Source of the DNA: Ralstonia condita
Lineage (GTDB): Bacteria; Pseudomonadota; Gammaproteobacteria; Burkholderiales; Burkholderiaceae
Direction of reading: 5' to 3'
Length of the DNA stretch: 64,000 nt
Assembly: GCF_958405655.1 (NCBI RefSeq)
Contig: NZ_CATYWO010000002.1
Location: 806,001-870,000 of the forward strand
The notes below the pieces were generated by a model. The model saw only the letters and a program-made list of their open reading frames with translations. It was not told the DNA's origin and made no database searches. Below are positions 33,543 through 42,635 of this stretch, piece after piece (within the stretch, counting starts at the first letter, position 1; each line of letters begins with the position of its first letter). The position numbers were made by a program, and so were the translations under genes.

Positions 33543-34571
33543 TTACGAACCCGGCCGGTTCTGCACCGTCGGGAAAAACACATCCTTCCACGACGCGGGC
33601 TTGTTCTTGAGCGTGCCCACGCGCTGCATGAACTCAGCATAGTGCGCGACGCCCACCGGCGTGGTCGTGAAGCGCGAATCTGGATCGTCCAGGATCTTCT
33701 TCACGTCTTCCGGTGAACTCTTCACCTTCGATTGCGCAATGTAGATCTGCGCGGCCTTGGTCTTGTCCTTGGCGATGAGGGCGTTGGCTTCATCCAGCGC
33801 GGCCACGAAGGCCGCCGACAGCTTCGGGTTGGCCTCGTAGAACTTCTTGCTGGTGTAGGTCATGTCCAGCGTGATGTTGCCGAGCACGTCAACCGTGTTG
33901 AACACGCGGTGCAGGCCGGGCGCCGCGGCCTCGGTGTACGAGAACGGCGGCGAGGCCATGTGGCTGTTGATCTGGCTGCCGCCGGCCAGCATGACGGCGG
34001 TGGCGTCGGGGTGCGGCAGCGGCACGGTGATCGGGTCAAGCTTGTTGAATTGCTTGTCGCCGAAGGTCTTGGCGGCAGCCATCTGAAGCACCACGGCCGG
34101 CAGCGAGGTCTTGATGCCGGGCACGGCAATGCGGTCCTTGTCGGAGAAATCGGCCAGCGCCTTCACGTTCGGGTTGCGCGTCATCAGGTACATCGACGAT
34201 GAGCTGAGCGACGACAGCCCGCGCACTTCCATCGCGCTGCCGCGGGTCTTGTCCCACAGCGTGAGGAAGCCCGGCACGCCCAGCGAGGCGATGTCCAGCG
34301 CGCCCGAGAGCATGGCGTCGTTGATGACGTTGCCGCCATCGAGGATGCGGTAGTTGACCTTGACGTCGCCCAGGCCGGCCGCCTTGGCTTGCTTCTCCAG
34401 CAGGTGCTCGCTGGCCATCACCATGATGGGGAGGTAGAGGATGCCGTAGCCGTGGGAGATGCGGACTTCGGTGGCTTCTGCGTGGGCGGTGCTGATGGTG
34501 CCGCCCAGGAGCGATGCGGCCAGCGTGGTGGCCATGGTCAGGCGGAGGATGGTGCGGCGGGGTTGGTGCAT
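33543..34571 (-). CDS. ABC transporter substrate-binding protein, NitT/TauT type
   Basis: 342 residues with a Tat-like or Sec signal, RRTILRLTMATTLAASLLGG to AHAEA (twin Arg at positions 5-6). The mature protein follows the NMT1/THI5/SsuA fold (VRISHGYGILYLPIMVMASE). It binds an anionic small molecule, with sulfonate, taurine, nitrate or pyrimidine precursors all possible. The structured repeat and 316 bp separate it from its permease gene at 34888-35784; the ATPase follows at 35774. Confidence 0.88.
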   Translation of the reverse strand: MHQPRRTILRLTMATTLAASLLGGTISTAHAEATEVRISHGYGILYLPIMVMASEHLLEKQAKAAGLGDVKVNYRILDGGNVINDAMLSGALDIASLGVPGFLTLWDKTRGSAMEVRGLSSLSSSSMYLMTRNPNVKALADFSDKDRIAVPGIKTSLPAVVLQMAAAKTFGDKQFNKLDPITVPLPHPDATAVMLAGGSQINSHMASPPFSYTEAAAPGLHRVFNTVDVLGNITLDMTYTSKKFYEANPKLSAAFVAALDEANALIAKDKTKAAQIYIAQSKVKSSPEDVKKILDDPDSRFTTTPVGVAHYAEFMQRVGTLKNKPASWKDVFFPTVQNRPGS

Positions 34572-34605
34572 GTGTTGTCTCCTTGTTGCGCTGTTGGTCT
34601 TTATG

Positions 34606-34822
34606 TTTGTTGGTGGTGTATCCCTTGTTTCACCCCCTGCCGGGGGCGACTCACTTTCTTTGTCTTGCCAAAGAAAGTAAGCAAAGAAAGGCGCGCCCGA
34701 TGCGGCGGCTTCCCCTTGAATTTCTGTGACCGTGCGGGGAAGGAGGCAAACTCGCTTCGCTCAGACAAGCCTCCTTCCTTTTTCCGCCCGCTCACAAAAA
34801 TTCAAGGCGCCGCATAGGGCAG
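34606..34822 (+). repeat. Structured intergenic repeat, copy C
   Basis: Third copy, inserted between the ABC substrate-binding and permease genes (intergenic span 34572-34887, which holds nothing else that I can support). Fold: ATGCGGCG (34700-34707) with CGCCGCAT (34808-34815), CCTTGAATTT with AAATTCAAGG, then GGAAGGAGGC (34738-34747) with GCCTCCTTCC (34769-34778) followed by five T. The loop is AAACTCGCTTCGCTCAGACA plus one A. The outermost stem differs from copy A by an inserted CG pair on both arms, and the inner stem differs completely but stays paired. Confidence 0.88.
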
Positions 34823-34887
34823 GGTACGGCCAAACCGTCGAGGGGCGACTGTGAGCGCCTGGACGGTTTCGGTATTCAAGCGCGCCC

Positions 34888-35784
34888 TTAGTTCTGCATG
34901 CCCCAGCGTTTGACGGTGCGGGCTTCCAGCGTGCGGAATACCAGGTTCTCTACCAGCAGGCCGATGATGATCACCGTCAGCAGACCCGCAAAGACTTCGG
35001 GAATCTGCAGTTGGTTCTTGTTCTCGTAGATGTACCAGCCGAGGCCGCCCTGGCCGGAGCTGACGCCAAACACCAGTTCCGATGCGATCAACGTGCGCCA
35101 TGCGAATGCCCAGCCGATCTTCAGGCCGGTGAGGATGGAGGGGAACGCGGCTGGGATCAGGATCTTGGTCAGGTACCCCATGCCGGATAGCCCGTAGTTG
35201 CGGCCCACCATGCGCAGCGTGTTCGATACCGACAGAAAGCCGGCATGCGTGTTGAGCGACACCGCCCACACCACGGAATGCACGATCACGAAGATCAGGC
35301 TGCCGTTGCCGAGACCAAACCACACGAGTGCGATCGGCAGCAGCGCAATGGCGGGCAGCGGGTTGAACATGGCGGTGAGCGTTTCCAGGAAGTCCTGCCC
35401 GAGCCGGTTGCTGATGCCCAGTACCACCAATGCGCACGACAGGGCCAGGCCAAGCGCGTAGCCCGCCAGCAGCGTTTGCATTGACGTGCCGATGCGAGCG
35501 AACAGTGTGCCGCTGGCCAGCCCTGCCCACAGCGCCTGCACGGTGTCGGAGAAGGTCGGCATCAGCAGCGGGTTGTCGAGCCAGCGCGCTCCGCCTTCCC
35601 ACGCGAGTGCCAGCACGACGAGGATGACGAGCTTGCGCAGCCACGCCTGTTCGTACAAACGCTCGGCAATCGAGAGCGGCTTTTCCACCACGCCGATGCG
35701 CTCGAACGCCACGGGTGTGCTGTAGACGGGCGCGCGGTTGCTGATGTCGGTGGTGGCCGGCATGGAAAGGGTTTCAGTCTGCAT
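34888..35784 (-). CDS. ABC transporter permease, NitT/TauT type
   Basis: 298 residues from MQTETLSMPATTDISNRAPV. It has about six membrane segments and the EAA-loop MRMVGRNYGLSGMGYLTKIL with IPAAFPSILTGLKIGWAFAW, the conserved permease-ATPase contact. The start overlaps the ATPase stop (ATG 35784, TGA at 35774). A later ATG at 35763 is possible. It forms the membrane channel for the importer defined by the genes at 33543 and 35774. Confidence 0.9.
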   Translation of the reverse strand: MQTETLSMPATTDISNRAPVYSTPVAFERIGVVEKPLSIAERLYEQAWLRKLVILVVLALAWEGGARWLDNPLLMPTFSDTVQALWAGLASGTLFARIGTSMQTLLAGYALGLALSCALVVLGISNRLGQDFLETLTAMFNPLPAIALLPIALVWFGLGNGSLIFVIVHSVVWAVSLNTHAGFLSVSNTLRMVGRNYGLSGMGYLTKILIPAAFPSILTGLKIGWAFAWRTLIASELVFGVSSGQGGLGWYIYENKNQLQIPEVFAGLLTVIIIGLLVENLVFRTLEARTVKRWGMQN

Positions 35785-36568
35785 GGGTTTCCTCCACCGT
35801 GCGGGCGAACAGCATGTCGTGGATCTCGGCTTCGAGGGCTTTGAAGCGCTCCGGGTCATCATCGCCGCGCGCAAGGCTCGGCAGCTCGGCGCGGACTTGG
35901 CCCGGATGCGGCGAAAGGATCAGGATGCGGCTGCCGCAGCGGATCGCCTCCGGAATCGAGTGCGTGACGAACAGCACGGTGAAGCGCGTTTCATCCCACA
36001 GTTGCAGCAGCTCGTCCTGCATCTTGCGGCGCGTGAGCGCATCGAGCGCGGCGAAGGGCTCGTCCATCAGCAGCACGTCGGGCTCCATGGCCATGCCGCG
36101 TGCGATGGCCACGCGTTGCTTCATCCCGCCCGACAGCATGTGCGGGTGGTGGTCGGCAAATTTGGTGAGATTGACCTTGTTGATGTAGTGCAGGGCGCGT
36201 TCTTCGGCCTCACGCGCGCCCAGCTTGCCCGTGGAGAGCAGCGGGAACAGCACGTTCTCTTTCACGGTCTTCCACGGCAGGAGCTGGTCGAACTCTTGGA
36301 ACACCATCATGCGATCGGGGCCCGGCTTGGTCACGGGCTGGCCTTTCAGGCGGATCTCGCCTTCGGTGGGCGTGAGGTAGCCGCCGATGGCCTTGAGCAA
36401 TGTCGATTTACCGCAGCCCGATGGGCCCAACAAGATGTAGCGCTCGCCGGGGTAGACCTGAAAGTCGACGCGGTAGGTGGCGGTCACCAGATGCTGGCGC
36501 GTCTTGTACTGCAGCGTGACGCCGCGCACGTCCAGCAGCGGCGGCGCGGTCGATGAGTTGGCCTGCAT
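35774..36568 (-). CDS. ABC transporter ATP-binding protein, NitT/TauT type
   Basis: 264 residues. Walker A is LLGPSGCGKSTLLKAIGG, the signature is MLSGGMKQRVAIARGMAMEP, and Walker B is VLLMDEPFAALDALTRRKMQ; the H-loop follows in LFVTHSIPEA. It powers the importer with the permease encoded next. It is the first gene after the divergent or adjacent GntR gene (36623), with a 54-bp gap on the same strand, so a GntR-ABC operon is likely. Confidence 0.93.
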   Translation of the reverse strand: MQANSSTAPPLLDVRGVTLQYKTRQHLVTATYRVDFQVYPGERYILLGPSGCGKSTLLKAIGGYLTPTEGEIRLKGQPVTKPGPDRMMVFQEFDQLLPWKTVKENVLFPLLSTGKLGAREAEERALHYINKVNLTKFADHHPHMLSGGMKQRVAIARGMAMEPDVLLMDEPFAALDALTRRKMQDELLQLWDETRFTVLFVTHSIPEAIRCGSRILILSPHPGQVRAELPSLARGDDDPERFKALEAEIHDMLFARTVEETHAD

Positions 36569-36622
36569 GATGTTGTCTCCTGTGTGTGTTTTTGTCGGGT
36601 TGGGTGGCAGCGTGGGAGGGCG

Positions 36623-37345
36623 TTACCGGATATCCACGTGGTACCGGAAGTGCGCCGCCGCGCCGCGCGAGCGCCGCCATTCAAGCGGCACCCGGTCGTA
36701 GCCGCGCGCAACGCGTTCGATGACCATCACCGGATCGCCGGGCTGGATGCGCAACAGCCGCGCGTACGTTGCGTTGACGGCCTCGGCGGTAAGCGTTTCT
36801 TCAGCGCTGGCGATGATCTGGCCGCAGTGGGATTCGTACAGCGGATACAGCAGGTCGCCAAACGCGTCGAGTTCCAGCGTGGCGAGCGGGGCGAAACGGT
36901 CGTACGGCAGCCAGATTTCTTCGGCCAGCATGGGCGCGCCATCCAGCAGGCGCAGCCGGGTGAGGCGAATGACCGGTGAGCCCGTTTCGATCTGCAGGCC
37001 CGCAGCCGGTGCGGACGGTGCATCCAGCACGTCACGCTTGAGAATGCGGCTCTCAGGAATGCGTCGCTCGCCGCTTTCACTCTGGAAACGGAAGAACCGG
37101 AACAAGGAGCTGGCAAAGCTGGCGCGCCGCACAAAGGTGCCGCGGCCTTGAAAGCGTTCGAGCAGGCCTTCGGCCACCAACACGTCGACGGCTTTGCGGA
37201 CCGTGCCGACGGCCACGTTGTACGTCTTGGCAAGCTCGGCTTCGGTGGGGATGGCGTCGCCCGGGCGCCAGTGCTGTTGGGCGATCTGCGCGGCCAGATC
37301 GTCGCGCAATTGCTGATAGCGGGGCAGGCGGAGATCGGCGGGCAT
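36623..37345 (-). CDS. GntR-family (HutC/UTRA) regulator
   Basis: 240 residues. The winged HTH is DAIPTEAELAKTYNVAVGTV with RKAVDVLVAEGLLERFQGRG. The C-terminal UTRA domain follows (PVIRLTRLRLLDGAPMLAEE, then GDPVMVIERVARGYDRVPLE). It is the first gene of the ABC operon on the minus strand, and its effector is probably the imported molecule. The 146 bp upstream (37346-37491) contain TCATCTATATGA, a TCAT/ATGA dyad at about 37370-37381 that could be its own operator, and the terminator at 37423. Confidence 0.9.
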   Translation of the reverse strand: MPADLRLPRYQQLRDDLAAQIAQQHWRPGDAIPTEAELAKTYNVAVGTVRKAVDVLVAEGLLERFQGRGTFVRRASFASSLFRFFRFQSESGERRIPESRILKRDVLDAPSAPAAGLQIETGSPVIRLTRLRLLDGAPMLAEEIWLPYDRFAPLATLELDAFGDLLYPLYESHCGQIIASAEETLTAEAVNATYARLLRIQPGDPVMVIERVARGYDRVPLEWRRSRGAAAHFRYHVDIR

Positions 37346-37422
37346 GAGGTATCTGAAGTGGTCAACTATTCATCTATATGATTTGTCATTGTAGGGAGCT
37401 TGCGAGCGGCTGGCATTACAGG

Positions 37423-37469
37423 AAAACCCGCAGGGCCCGGTCGAATCGACACGGGCCCTGCGGGTTTTT
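37423..37469. terminator. Strong bidirectional terminator
   Basis: AAAACCCGCAGGGCCCG (37423-37439) pairs with CGGGCCCTGCGGGTTTT (37452-37468) across a 12-base loop, with T on one side and A on the other. It lies between the norB 3' end and the GntR promoter. Confidence 0.9.
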
Positions 37470-37491
37470 GAGAGAACTGCTGAGTTAAGAA

Positions 37492-39768
37492 TTAACGCGT
37501 GGCGCGAGCCGAAGCCGGCAGCGGCTCAGTCTGTTGTGCCTTCGGACGGCGCAGCAGCCGCAGCGCATACCAGGCCAGCACAAGCGCACCGATGGCGAAC
37601 ACGATGTCACCCGGCACGCGCAGCCAGACCAGCGTTTCCATCACCTTCGAGTGCACCACCTCCGGCGAGCGGGCGTACCACATGCCCTTGGTGACGCTGG
37701 CCCAGGCCTGGTAAATGCCGGCCGGCAGCAACGACATGAACACCATCATCGCCAGGCCGATGTTCAGGCTCCAGAACGCGGGCTTGAGCAGGCGGTCGGC
37801 ATGCAGGCTGCGGGCATACAGGCCGCGCAGGCAGAACAGCATCAGGCCGATACCGAGCATGCCGTACACCCCGAACAGTGCGGCGTGCCCGTGGGCGGCC
37901 GTCATGTTCAGGCCCTGCACGTAGTACAGCGAAGCCGGCGGGTTGATGGCGAAGCCCAGCAGGCCAGCGCCCACGGTGTTCCAGAAGCCCACGGCCACGA
38001 AGCACAGCACCGGCCACTTGTAGGCGCCAAGCCACGGCGTATCCTTCGTGCGGCGATAGTTCTGCAGCGCTTCCAGCCCGATCAGCGTAAGCGGCACGAC
38101 TTCCAGCGCCGAGAACACCGCGCCGACCGAGATGATCGACGTCGGCGTGCCCGTGAAGTACAGGTGGTGCAGGGTACCCAGGATGCCGCCGAACAGGAAC
38201 ACGATCGTCTCTGCCACGATGGCGCGGTTGGCGCTGCTGGCACGAATCAGGCCCAGGCGTGTGAAGATCAGCGCGATGACGGCGGTGGCGAACACTTCAA
38301 AGAAGCCCTCCACCCACAGGTGGACGAGCCACCAGCGCCAGTATTCGATCATCGAATAGTGCGTGTGTTGGTCCCACACCAGCGACGTCGAATAGAAACC
38401 GCCGATGCACGTGGCCGACAGGAACACCATGGCGATCAGCCCGCGCGATTCCGACGGCGTCTTCAGCGCCGGCCACAGGGCGCGGCCGAGCAGCACCACC
38501 CAGAACAGCAGGCCGATAAACAGCAGGATTTGCCACACGCGGCCCATGCTGGTGTATTCCAGGCCCTGATTGCCGACCCAGAAGCCGAAGTCCGCGCCGC
38601 GATGTTGCAGCGTGCCGAGCCAGCCCGTGGCGATCGAACCCACCACGATGAAGATCAGCGCCCAGAACAGTACATCAACGCCCAGCTTCTGGAGCTTCGG
38701 TTCACGCCCCGACAGCAGCGGCGCAATGTACAGGCCCGTGGCCAGCCATGCCGTGGCAATCCACAGCACGCCAAGCTGCGTATGGACCGTGCGGCTGATG
38801 ACATACGGCAGCACCTGCGCCAGCGGAATCCCGAAGAACGATTCGCCTTCCACCGCATAGTGCGCGGTGATGGCGCCCATGCCGATCTGCACCAGCATCA
38901 GGCCGATCACGGCAAAGAAGTACTTGCGCGTGGCCTTCATCGACGGTGTCGCGACCGCATTGAGGAAAGGGTCCGCCGCCAGCGGCTTGGCCTCTTCCTC
39001 GTGCTTGCTGCTGCCATGAATCCACAGCATGGCCGCAATGCCGCCCAGCAGCAGGATGATGCTCACCATCGACCACATGGCTGCACCGCCCGTCATGGTG
39101 TTGCCCACCAGCGGCTCATGCGGCCAGTTGCTGGTGTACGACAGGTCGGTTTCGCCCGGGCGGTCGGTAGCGGCTGCCCACGACGTCCAGAAGAAGAACG
39201 CCGCCAGGGCCTCGCGGTCCTCCTGCTTCGGCAGCACGCCAGTGCCCATCGCATATTGATCGCGCAGCGTGGCGAGCGACGGATCGGTGCCGAACAGGCC
39301 TTCGAAGTGCTGCGCAACTTCCTGGATGGCGCGGGCACGATCCGCCGAGACTGTGATGCTGTCGTGCGTCGGGTCATACGTATTGCGGCGCATCTCTTCC
39401 TTCACGGCCGCATCGACGGCGGCTTGCTGTGAAGCCGTCAGCGGTGCGGTCGTGCCGAATTGCTGTTGCGTGCGGATCGTCTGCAGAGTGGTTGCCTCGC
39501 GGTGCAGCCAATCGGCTGACCAGTCTGGTGCGACATAGCTGCCGTGGCCCCAGACGGTGCCAAGCTGCTGGCCGCCTGCCGCGAGCCAGGCTTGTTGGCC
39601 GCGCTGGATCTGTTCACCGGTAAAGAGCACGCCACCGGTGGTGGTGACGACTGCCTGCGGGATCGGCGGCGCGGCCAGATAGATCTGCCGCCCCAGATAG
39701 CCGAGTGCCCCGAATGACAGGACGAAGATCAGGCCGAGCCACCGCCACAGCCTACCGTTGGTTTTCAT
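37492..39768 (-). CDS. norB: Quinol-dependent nitric oxide reductase (qNor)
   Basis: 758 residues. An N-terminal extension of about 220 residues with TVWGHGSYVAPDWSADWLHR is typical of quinol-type NorB (NorZ), which needs no NorC subunit. The heme-copper core follows with twelve or more membrane segments and the ligand motifs HLWVEGFFEVFATAVIAL, HHLYFTGTPTS and HGHAALFGVYGML. It reduces two NO to N2O with electrons from quinol in the inner membrane. It lies downstream of a DUF2249 gene under an apparent FNR- and NsrR-type promoter, 40 bp after that gene. Confidence 0.95.
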   Translation of the reverse strand: MKTNGRLWRWLGLIFVLSFGALGYLGRQIYLAAPPIPQAVVTTTGGVLFTGEQIQRGQQAWLAAGGQQLGTVWGHGSYVAPDWSADWLHREATTLQTIRTQQQFGTTAPLTASQQAAVDAAVKEEMRRNTYDPTHDSITVSADRARAIQEVAQHFEGLFGTDPSLATLRDQYAMGTGVLPKQEDREALAAFFFWTSWAAATDRPGETDLSYTSNWPHEPLVGNTMTGGAAMWSMVSIILLLGGIAAMLWIHGSSKHEEEAKPLAADPFLNAVATPSMKATRKYFFAVIGLMLVQIGMGAITAHYAVEGESFFGIPLAQVLPYVISRTVHTQLGVLWIATAWLATGLYIAPLLSGREPKLQKLGVDVLFWALIFIVVGSIATGWLGTLQHRGADFGFWVGNQGLEYTSMGRVWQILLFIGLLFWVVLLGRALWPALKTPSESRGLIAMVFLSATCIGGFYSTSLVWDQHTHYSMIEYWRWWLVHLWVEGFFEVFATAVIALIFTRLGLIRASSANRAIVAETIVFLFGGILGTLHHLYFTGTPTSIISVGAVFSALEVVPLTLIGLEALQNYRRTKDTPWLGAYKWPVLCFVAVGFWNTVGAGLLGFAINPPASLYYVQGLNMTAAHGHAALFGVYGMLGIGLMLFCLRGLYARSLHADRLLKPAFWSLNIGLAMMVFMSLLPAGIYQAWASVTKGMWYARSPEVVHSKVMETLVWLRVPGDIVFAIGALVLAWYALRLLRRPKAQQTEPLPASARATR

Positions 39769-39807
39769 GACAAGGTTCCTCGCAAGAGTGCAATAGGAAG
39801 AAAGCGT

Positions 39808-40095
39808 TCAGGCGCCACCGCAGCTGCCGCAGCACTGGCCGGTACTGGCTGCAGATGCCTTGCGGGTGATGGCCACGCGCCACGTATGGGGGCCGCGTTC
39901 CAGGTAATCCCACGCGAACTGCCCCGGGCGGTCGAGCTGGAACTGGGACTGCAGCGGACGCGGATCGTGGTCATTGATCAACTCCAGGCTCTGGCCGATG
40001 TCGAGCTCCCCAAACGCGGAGAAGATCAGCGGATGGCGTTCGCGCGGCGCCAGTACGCGCAGGTCGAGTTGAATGGAAGGCGTGGGCTGGGTCAT
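39808..40095 (-). CDS. DUF2249 protein encoded with norB
   Basis: 95 residues. It has the DUF2249 pattern: LDLRVLAPRERHPLIFSAFG, then GQSLELINDHDPRPLQSQFQ and FAWDYLERGPHTWRVAITR. The tail ends CCGSCGG, a cysteine cluster that could bind a metal. DUF2249 proteins are common beside denitrification and NO-response genes, but their activity is not established. It is first in the norB transcript. Confidence 0.9.
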   Translation of the reverse strand: MTQPTPSIQLDLRVLAPRERHPLIFSAFGELDIGQSLELINDHDPRPLQSQFQLDRPGQFAWDYLERGPHTWRVAITRKASAASTGQCCGSCGGA

Positions 40096-40128
40096 GGGTG
40101 CTCCGTTCAGGTGGTGTTCAACATCAAA

Positions 40129-40149
40129 AGATGCATAAAGAATGCATCT
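40129..40149. promoter_or_regulatory. Probable NsrR operator
   Basis: AGATGCAT (40129-40136) and ATGCATCT (40142-40149) are perfect 8-bp arms around AAAGA, matching the known NsrR consensus of inverted AGATGCATTT-like halves. It overlaps the predicted norB-side transcription start, a position suited to repression relieved by NO. Confidence 0.85.
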
Positions 40150-40155
40150 ATAGTA
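40150..40155 (-). promoter_or_regulatory. -10 element of the DUF2249-norB promoter
   Basis: TACTAT on the minus strand lies 12 to 7 bases before a start predicted at about 40143. The FNR-type box is centred 41.5 bases from the same start. Confidence 0.65.
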
Positions 40156-40177
40156 CTGAGGACGGCAAGCATAGTTA

Positions 40178-40191
40178 TTGATGTATATCAG
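40178..40191. promoter_or_regulatory. FNR/Dnr-type box between norB and nirK
   Basis: TTGATGTATATCAG differs from the TTGAT-N4-ATCAA consensus only at the last base. It is centred at 40184.5. It sits 138 bp before the nirK start and 83 bp before the DUF2249 start on the other strand. Confidence 0.8.
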
Positions 40192-40328
40192 ATGCTTGTT
40201 TTAGGGCGGCTCTTGCTGTTGCTTCCGGCCACTGGCCACGGCTGGCGTTTGCGCTGCATCAACACCGCGGTTGTGAGGGGCTTCTAACGTGGAGCAGACG
40301 ACACCACACCGAACAAACGGGGGAAAAA

Positions 40329-41825
40329 ATGAGCCGTCTCCATACATTCCGCGGTCTGATGCGCGCGGGTCTGATTTCTGCAGTGCTTGGGGCACTGGTG
40401 GCGGGGGCTGCCGCCCGTGCAGCCACCCGGCTCCCTGGCGACTTCGGGCCGCCGCGCGGCGAACCGATCCACGCCGTCCTGACGAGCCCGCCCAACGTGC
40501 CGCCACCGGTCCATCGCAACTATCCAGCCAAGGTCATCGTGGAGCTGGAGGTGGTCGAGAAGCAGATGCAGATTTCCGAGGGCGTCAACTACACCTTCTG
40601 GACGTTCGGCGGCACGGTGCCCGGCAGCTTCATCCGCGTGCGCCAGGGCGATACGGTGGAGTTCCACCTGAAGAACCACCCCGACAGCAAGATGCCGCAC
40701 AACATCGACCTGCACGGCGTGACCGGGCCCGGCGGCGGCGCGGCATCGAGCTTCACCGCACCGGGGCATGAATCGCAATTCACCTTCAAGGCACTCAACG
40801 AGGGCATCTATGTCTACCACTGCGCCACGGCGCCGGTGGGCATGCATATCGCCAACGGCATGTATGGCCTGATCCTGGTCGAGCCGCCTGAAGGCTTGCC
40901 CAAGGTCGACCATGAGTATTACGTGATGCAGGGCGACTTCTACACCGCCGGCAAGTACCGCGAGAAGGGCCTGCAGGCGTTCGACATGGAAAAGGCCATC
41001 GATGAACGCCCGACCTACGTGCTCTTCAACGGCGCCGAAGGCGCGCTCACCGGCGACAAGGCGATGCACGCCAAGACTGGAGAGACGGTGCGCATCTTCG
41101 TCGGCAACGGCGGCCCCAACCTGGTGTCGAGCTTCCACGTGATTGGCGCGATCTTCGATCAGGTGCGCTATGAAGGCGGCAGCAACGTGCAGAAGAATGT
41201 GCAGACCACGCTCATTCCTGCCGGCGGCGCAGCCATCGTGAAGTTCACGGCCAAGGTGCCCGGCAGCTATGTGCTGGTCGACCATTCGATCTTCCGGGCC
41301 TTCAACAAGGGCGCCATGGCGATCCTGAAGGTCGATGGGCCGGAGAACAAGCTGGTCTACTCGGGCAAGGAGCTGGATTCGGTCTACCTCGGCGATCGTG
41401 CAGCGCCGAACATGACGGCGGTCACCAAGGCGACCGAAGCCTCGGTCACCGGCACGCTGACCGTACAGGATCAGGTGCAGGCGGGGCGCGCGCTGTTTGC
41501 GGGTACGTGCTCGGTGTGTCACCAAGGTAACGGTGCGGGGCTGCCGGGTGTATTCCCGCCGCTGGCCAAGTCCGATTTCCTGGCAGCCGACCCGAAGCGG
41601 GCGATGGGCATCGTGCTGCATGGCCTGAACGGCAAGATCAAGGTGAACGGCCAGGAATACGACTCGGTCATGCCGCCGATGACGCAGCTCAACGACGATG
41701 AAATCGCCAACATCCTGACCTACGTGCTCAACAGCTGGGACAACCCGGGTGGCCGTGTGAGCGCCGACGACGTCAAGACGATGCGTGCCCAGCCCGCGCC
41801 GGCCAAGGCCGTGGCCGAGCATTGA
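40329..41825 (+). CDS. nirK: Copper nitrite reductase fused to a C-terminal cytochrome c
   Basis: 498 residues with a signal peptide ending near GAAARAA. The two cupredoxin domains span about 55-350. Copper ligands visible are His124 and His129 in MPHNIDLHG, the type 1 set Cys165 and His173 in YVYHCATAPVGMH with Met178, and His164 for the type 2 site. Residues about 375-490 form a cytochrome c domain with the heme motif CSVCH (Cys394 to His398). This three-domain form reduces nitrite to NO and matches the Ralstonia pickettii enzyme type. It starts the nirK-nirV-sco operon, divergent from norB. Confidence 0.95.
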   Translation: MSRLHTFRGLMRAGLISAVLGALVAGAAARAATRLPGDFGPPRGEPIHAVLTSPPNVPPPVHRNYPAKVIVELEVVEKQMQISEGVNYTFWTFGGTVPGSFIRVRQGDTVEFHLKNHPDSKMPHNIDLHGVTGPGGGAASSFTAPGHESQFTFKALNEGIYVYHCATAPVGMHIANGMYGLILVEPPEGLPKVDHEYYVMQGDFYTAGKYREKGLQAFDMEKAIDERPTYVLFNGAEGALTGDKAMHAKTGETVRIFVGNGGPNLVSSFHVIGAIFDQVRYEGGSNVQKNVQTTLIPAGGAAIVKFTAKVPGSYVLVDHSIFRAFNKGAMAILKVDGPENKLVYSGKELDSVYLGDRAAPNMTAVTKATEASVTGTLTVQDQVQAGRALFAGTCSVCHQGNGAGLPGVFPPLAKSDFLAADPKRAMGIVLHGLNGKIKVNGQEYDSVMPPMTQLNDDEIANILTYVLNSWDNPGGRVSADDVKTMRAQPAPAKAVAEH

Positions 41826-41843
41826 ACCGATAGCGTGATCGCC

Positions 41844-42635
41844 ATGTCCAGCCTCGCCTCGCGTATCGCAGCCATGCTGGTGGCGCTGGCAAGCACCGCC
41901 GCCCAGGGGGCCGCCTATGTGCGGTTGCCCGGCGGCGACTTCGACAGCGTGCTGCCGCAGAACGCGCCGAACCTCCCGCAGCGGGTCCGCATTGAGCCGT
42001 TCGAGCTGCGCACCTTGCCTGTGACCATTGCCGAGTTCCAGGCTTTTCTGCAGACGCACCCGGCCTGGCAGCGGGACCGGGTACCCGCGGTTTTCGCGGG
42101 CCCCGCCTATCTGTCCGACTGGGCTGATGCGCTGCATCCGAACCCGCAGGCATCGCCGCAAGCGCCGGTGACGGGCGTGAGCTGGTTTGCCGCCCGCGCC
42201 TATTGCGAGAGCGAAGATGCGCGCTTGCCGACCTGGCTGGAGTGGGAATCCGCCGCGGCCGCCGACGCCACCCGTGCCGACGCCCGCGACGATCCGCAAT
42301 GGGCGCAACGCATCCTGAACTGGTACGAGCGGCCGGCCGCGAGCGTGCTGCCACCCGTGGGCGGCCCTGCCGATGTGCATGGCGTGCGCGACATGCACGG
42401 CCTGATCTGGGAATGGGTCGACGACTTCAACGCGCTCTTCATCGCAGGCGACAGCCGGACACAGGGCGACCCCGACAAGCAGAAATTCTGTGGTGCGGGC
42501 GCCATCAGCATCGTGCGGCGCGATAGCTATGCCGTCTTGATGCGCGTGGCGCTGCTGTCCTCGCTCGGCGGCGCAGATTCCACGGGCAGCCTGGGTTTTC
42601 GCTGCGCTCGCACCCTCAACGGAGAACATTCATGA
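41844..42635 (+). CDS. nirV: NirV-like formylglycine-generating-enzyme-fold protein
   Basis: 263 residues from ATG 41844 (GTG 41835 also in frame), with a signal peptide ending QGAAYV. It belongs to the SUMF1/FGE-sulfatase fold: FELRTLPVTIAEFQAFLQ, VTGVSWFAARAYCESEDARL, RLPTWLEWESAA, MHGLIWEWVDDF and SLGFRCAR are the standard landmarks. Cysteines of a true FGE active site are not obviously paired here. Genes of this type next to nirK are called nirV and are thought to help copper nitrite reductase maturation; mechanism unproven. Confidence 0.87.
   Translation: MSSLASRIAAMLVALASTAAQGAAYVRLPGGDFDSVLPQNAPNLPQRVRIEPFELRTLPVTIAEFQAFLQTHPAWQRDRVPAVFAGPAYLSDWADALHPNPQASPQAPVTGVSWFAARAYCESEDARLPTWLEWESAAAADATRADARDDPQWAQRILNWYERPAASVLPPVGGPADVHGVRDMHGLIWEWVDDFNALFIAGDSRTQGDPDKQKFCGAGAISIVRRDSYAVLMRVALLSSLGGADSTGSLGFRCARTLNGEHS

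Noticed and set aside
40284..42629. A 781-codon antisense frame across nirK and nirV
   Set aside because: Shadow of two confident genes; no hydrophobic or motif pattern of its own.
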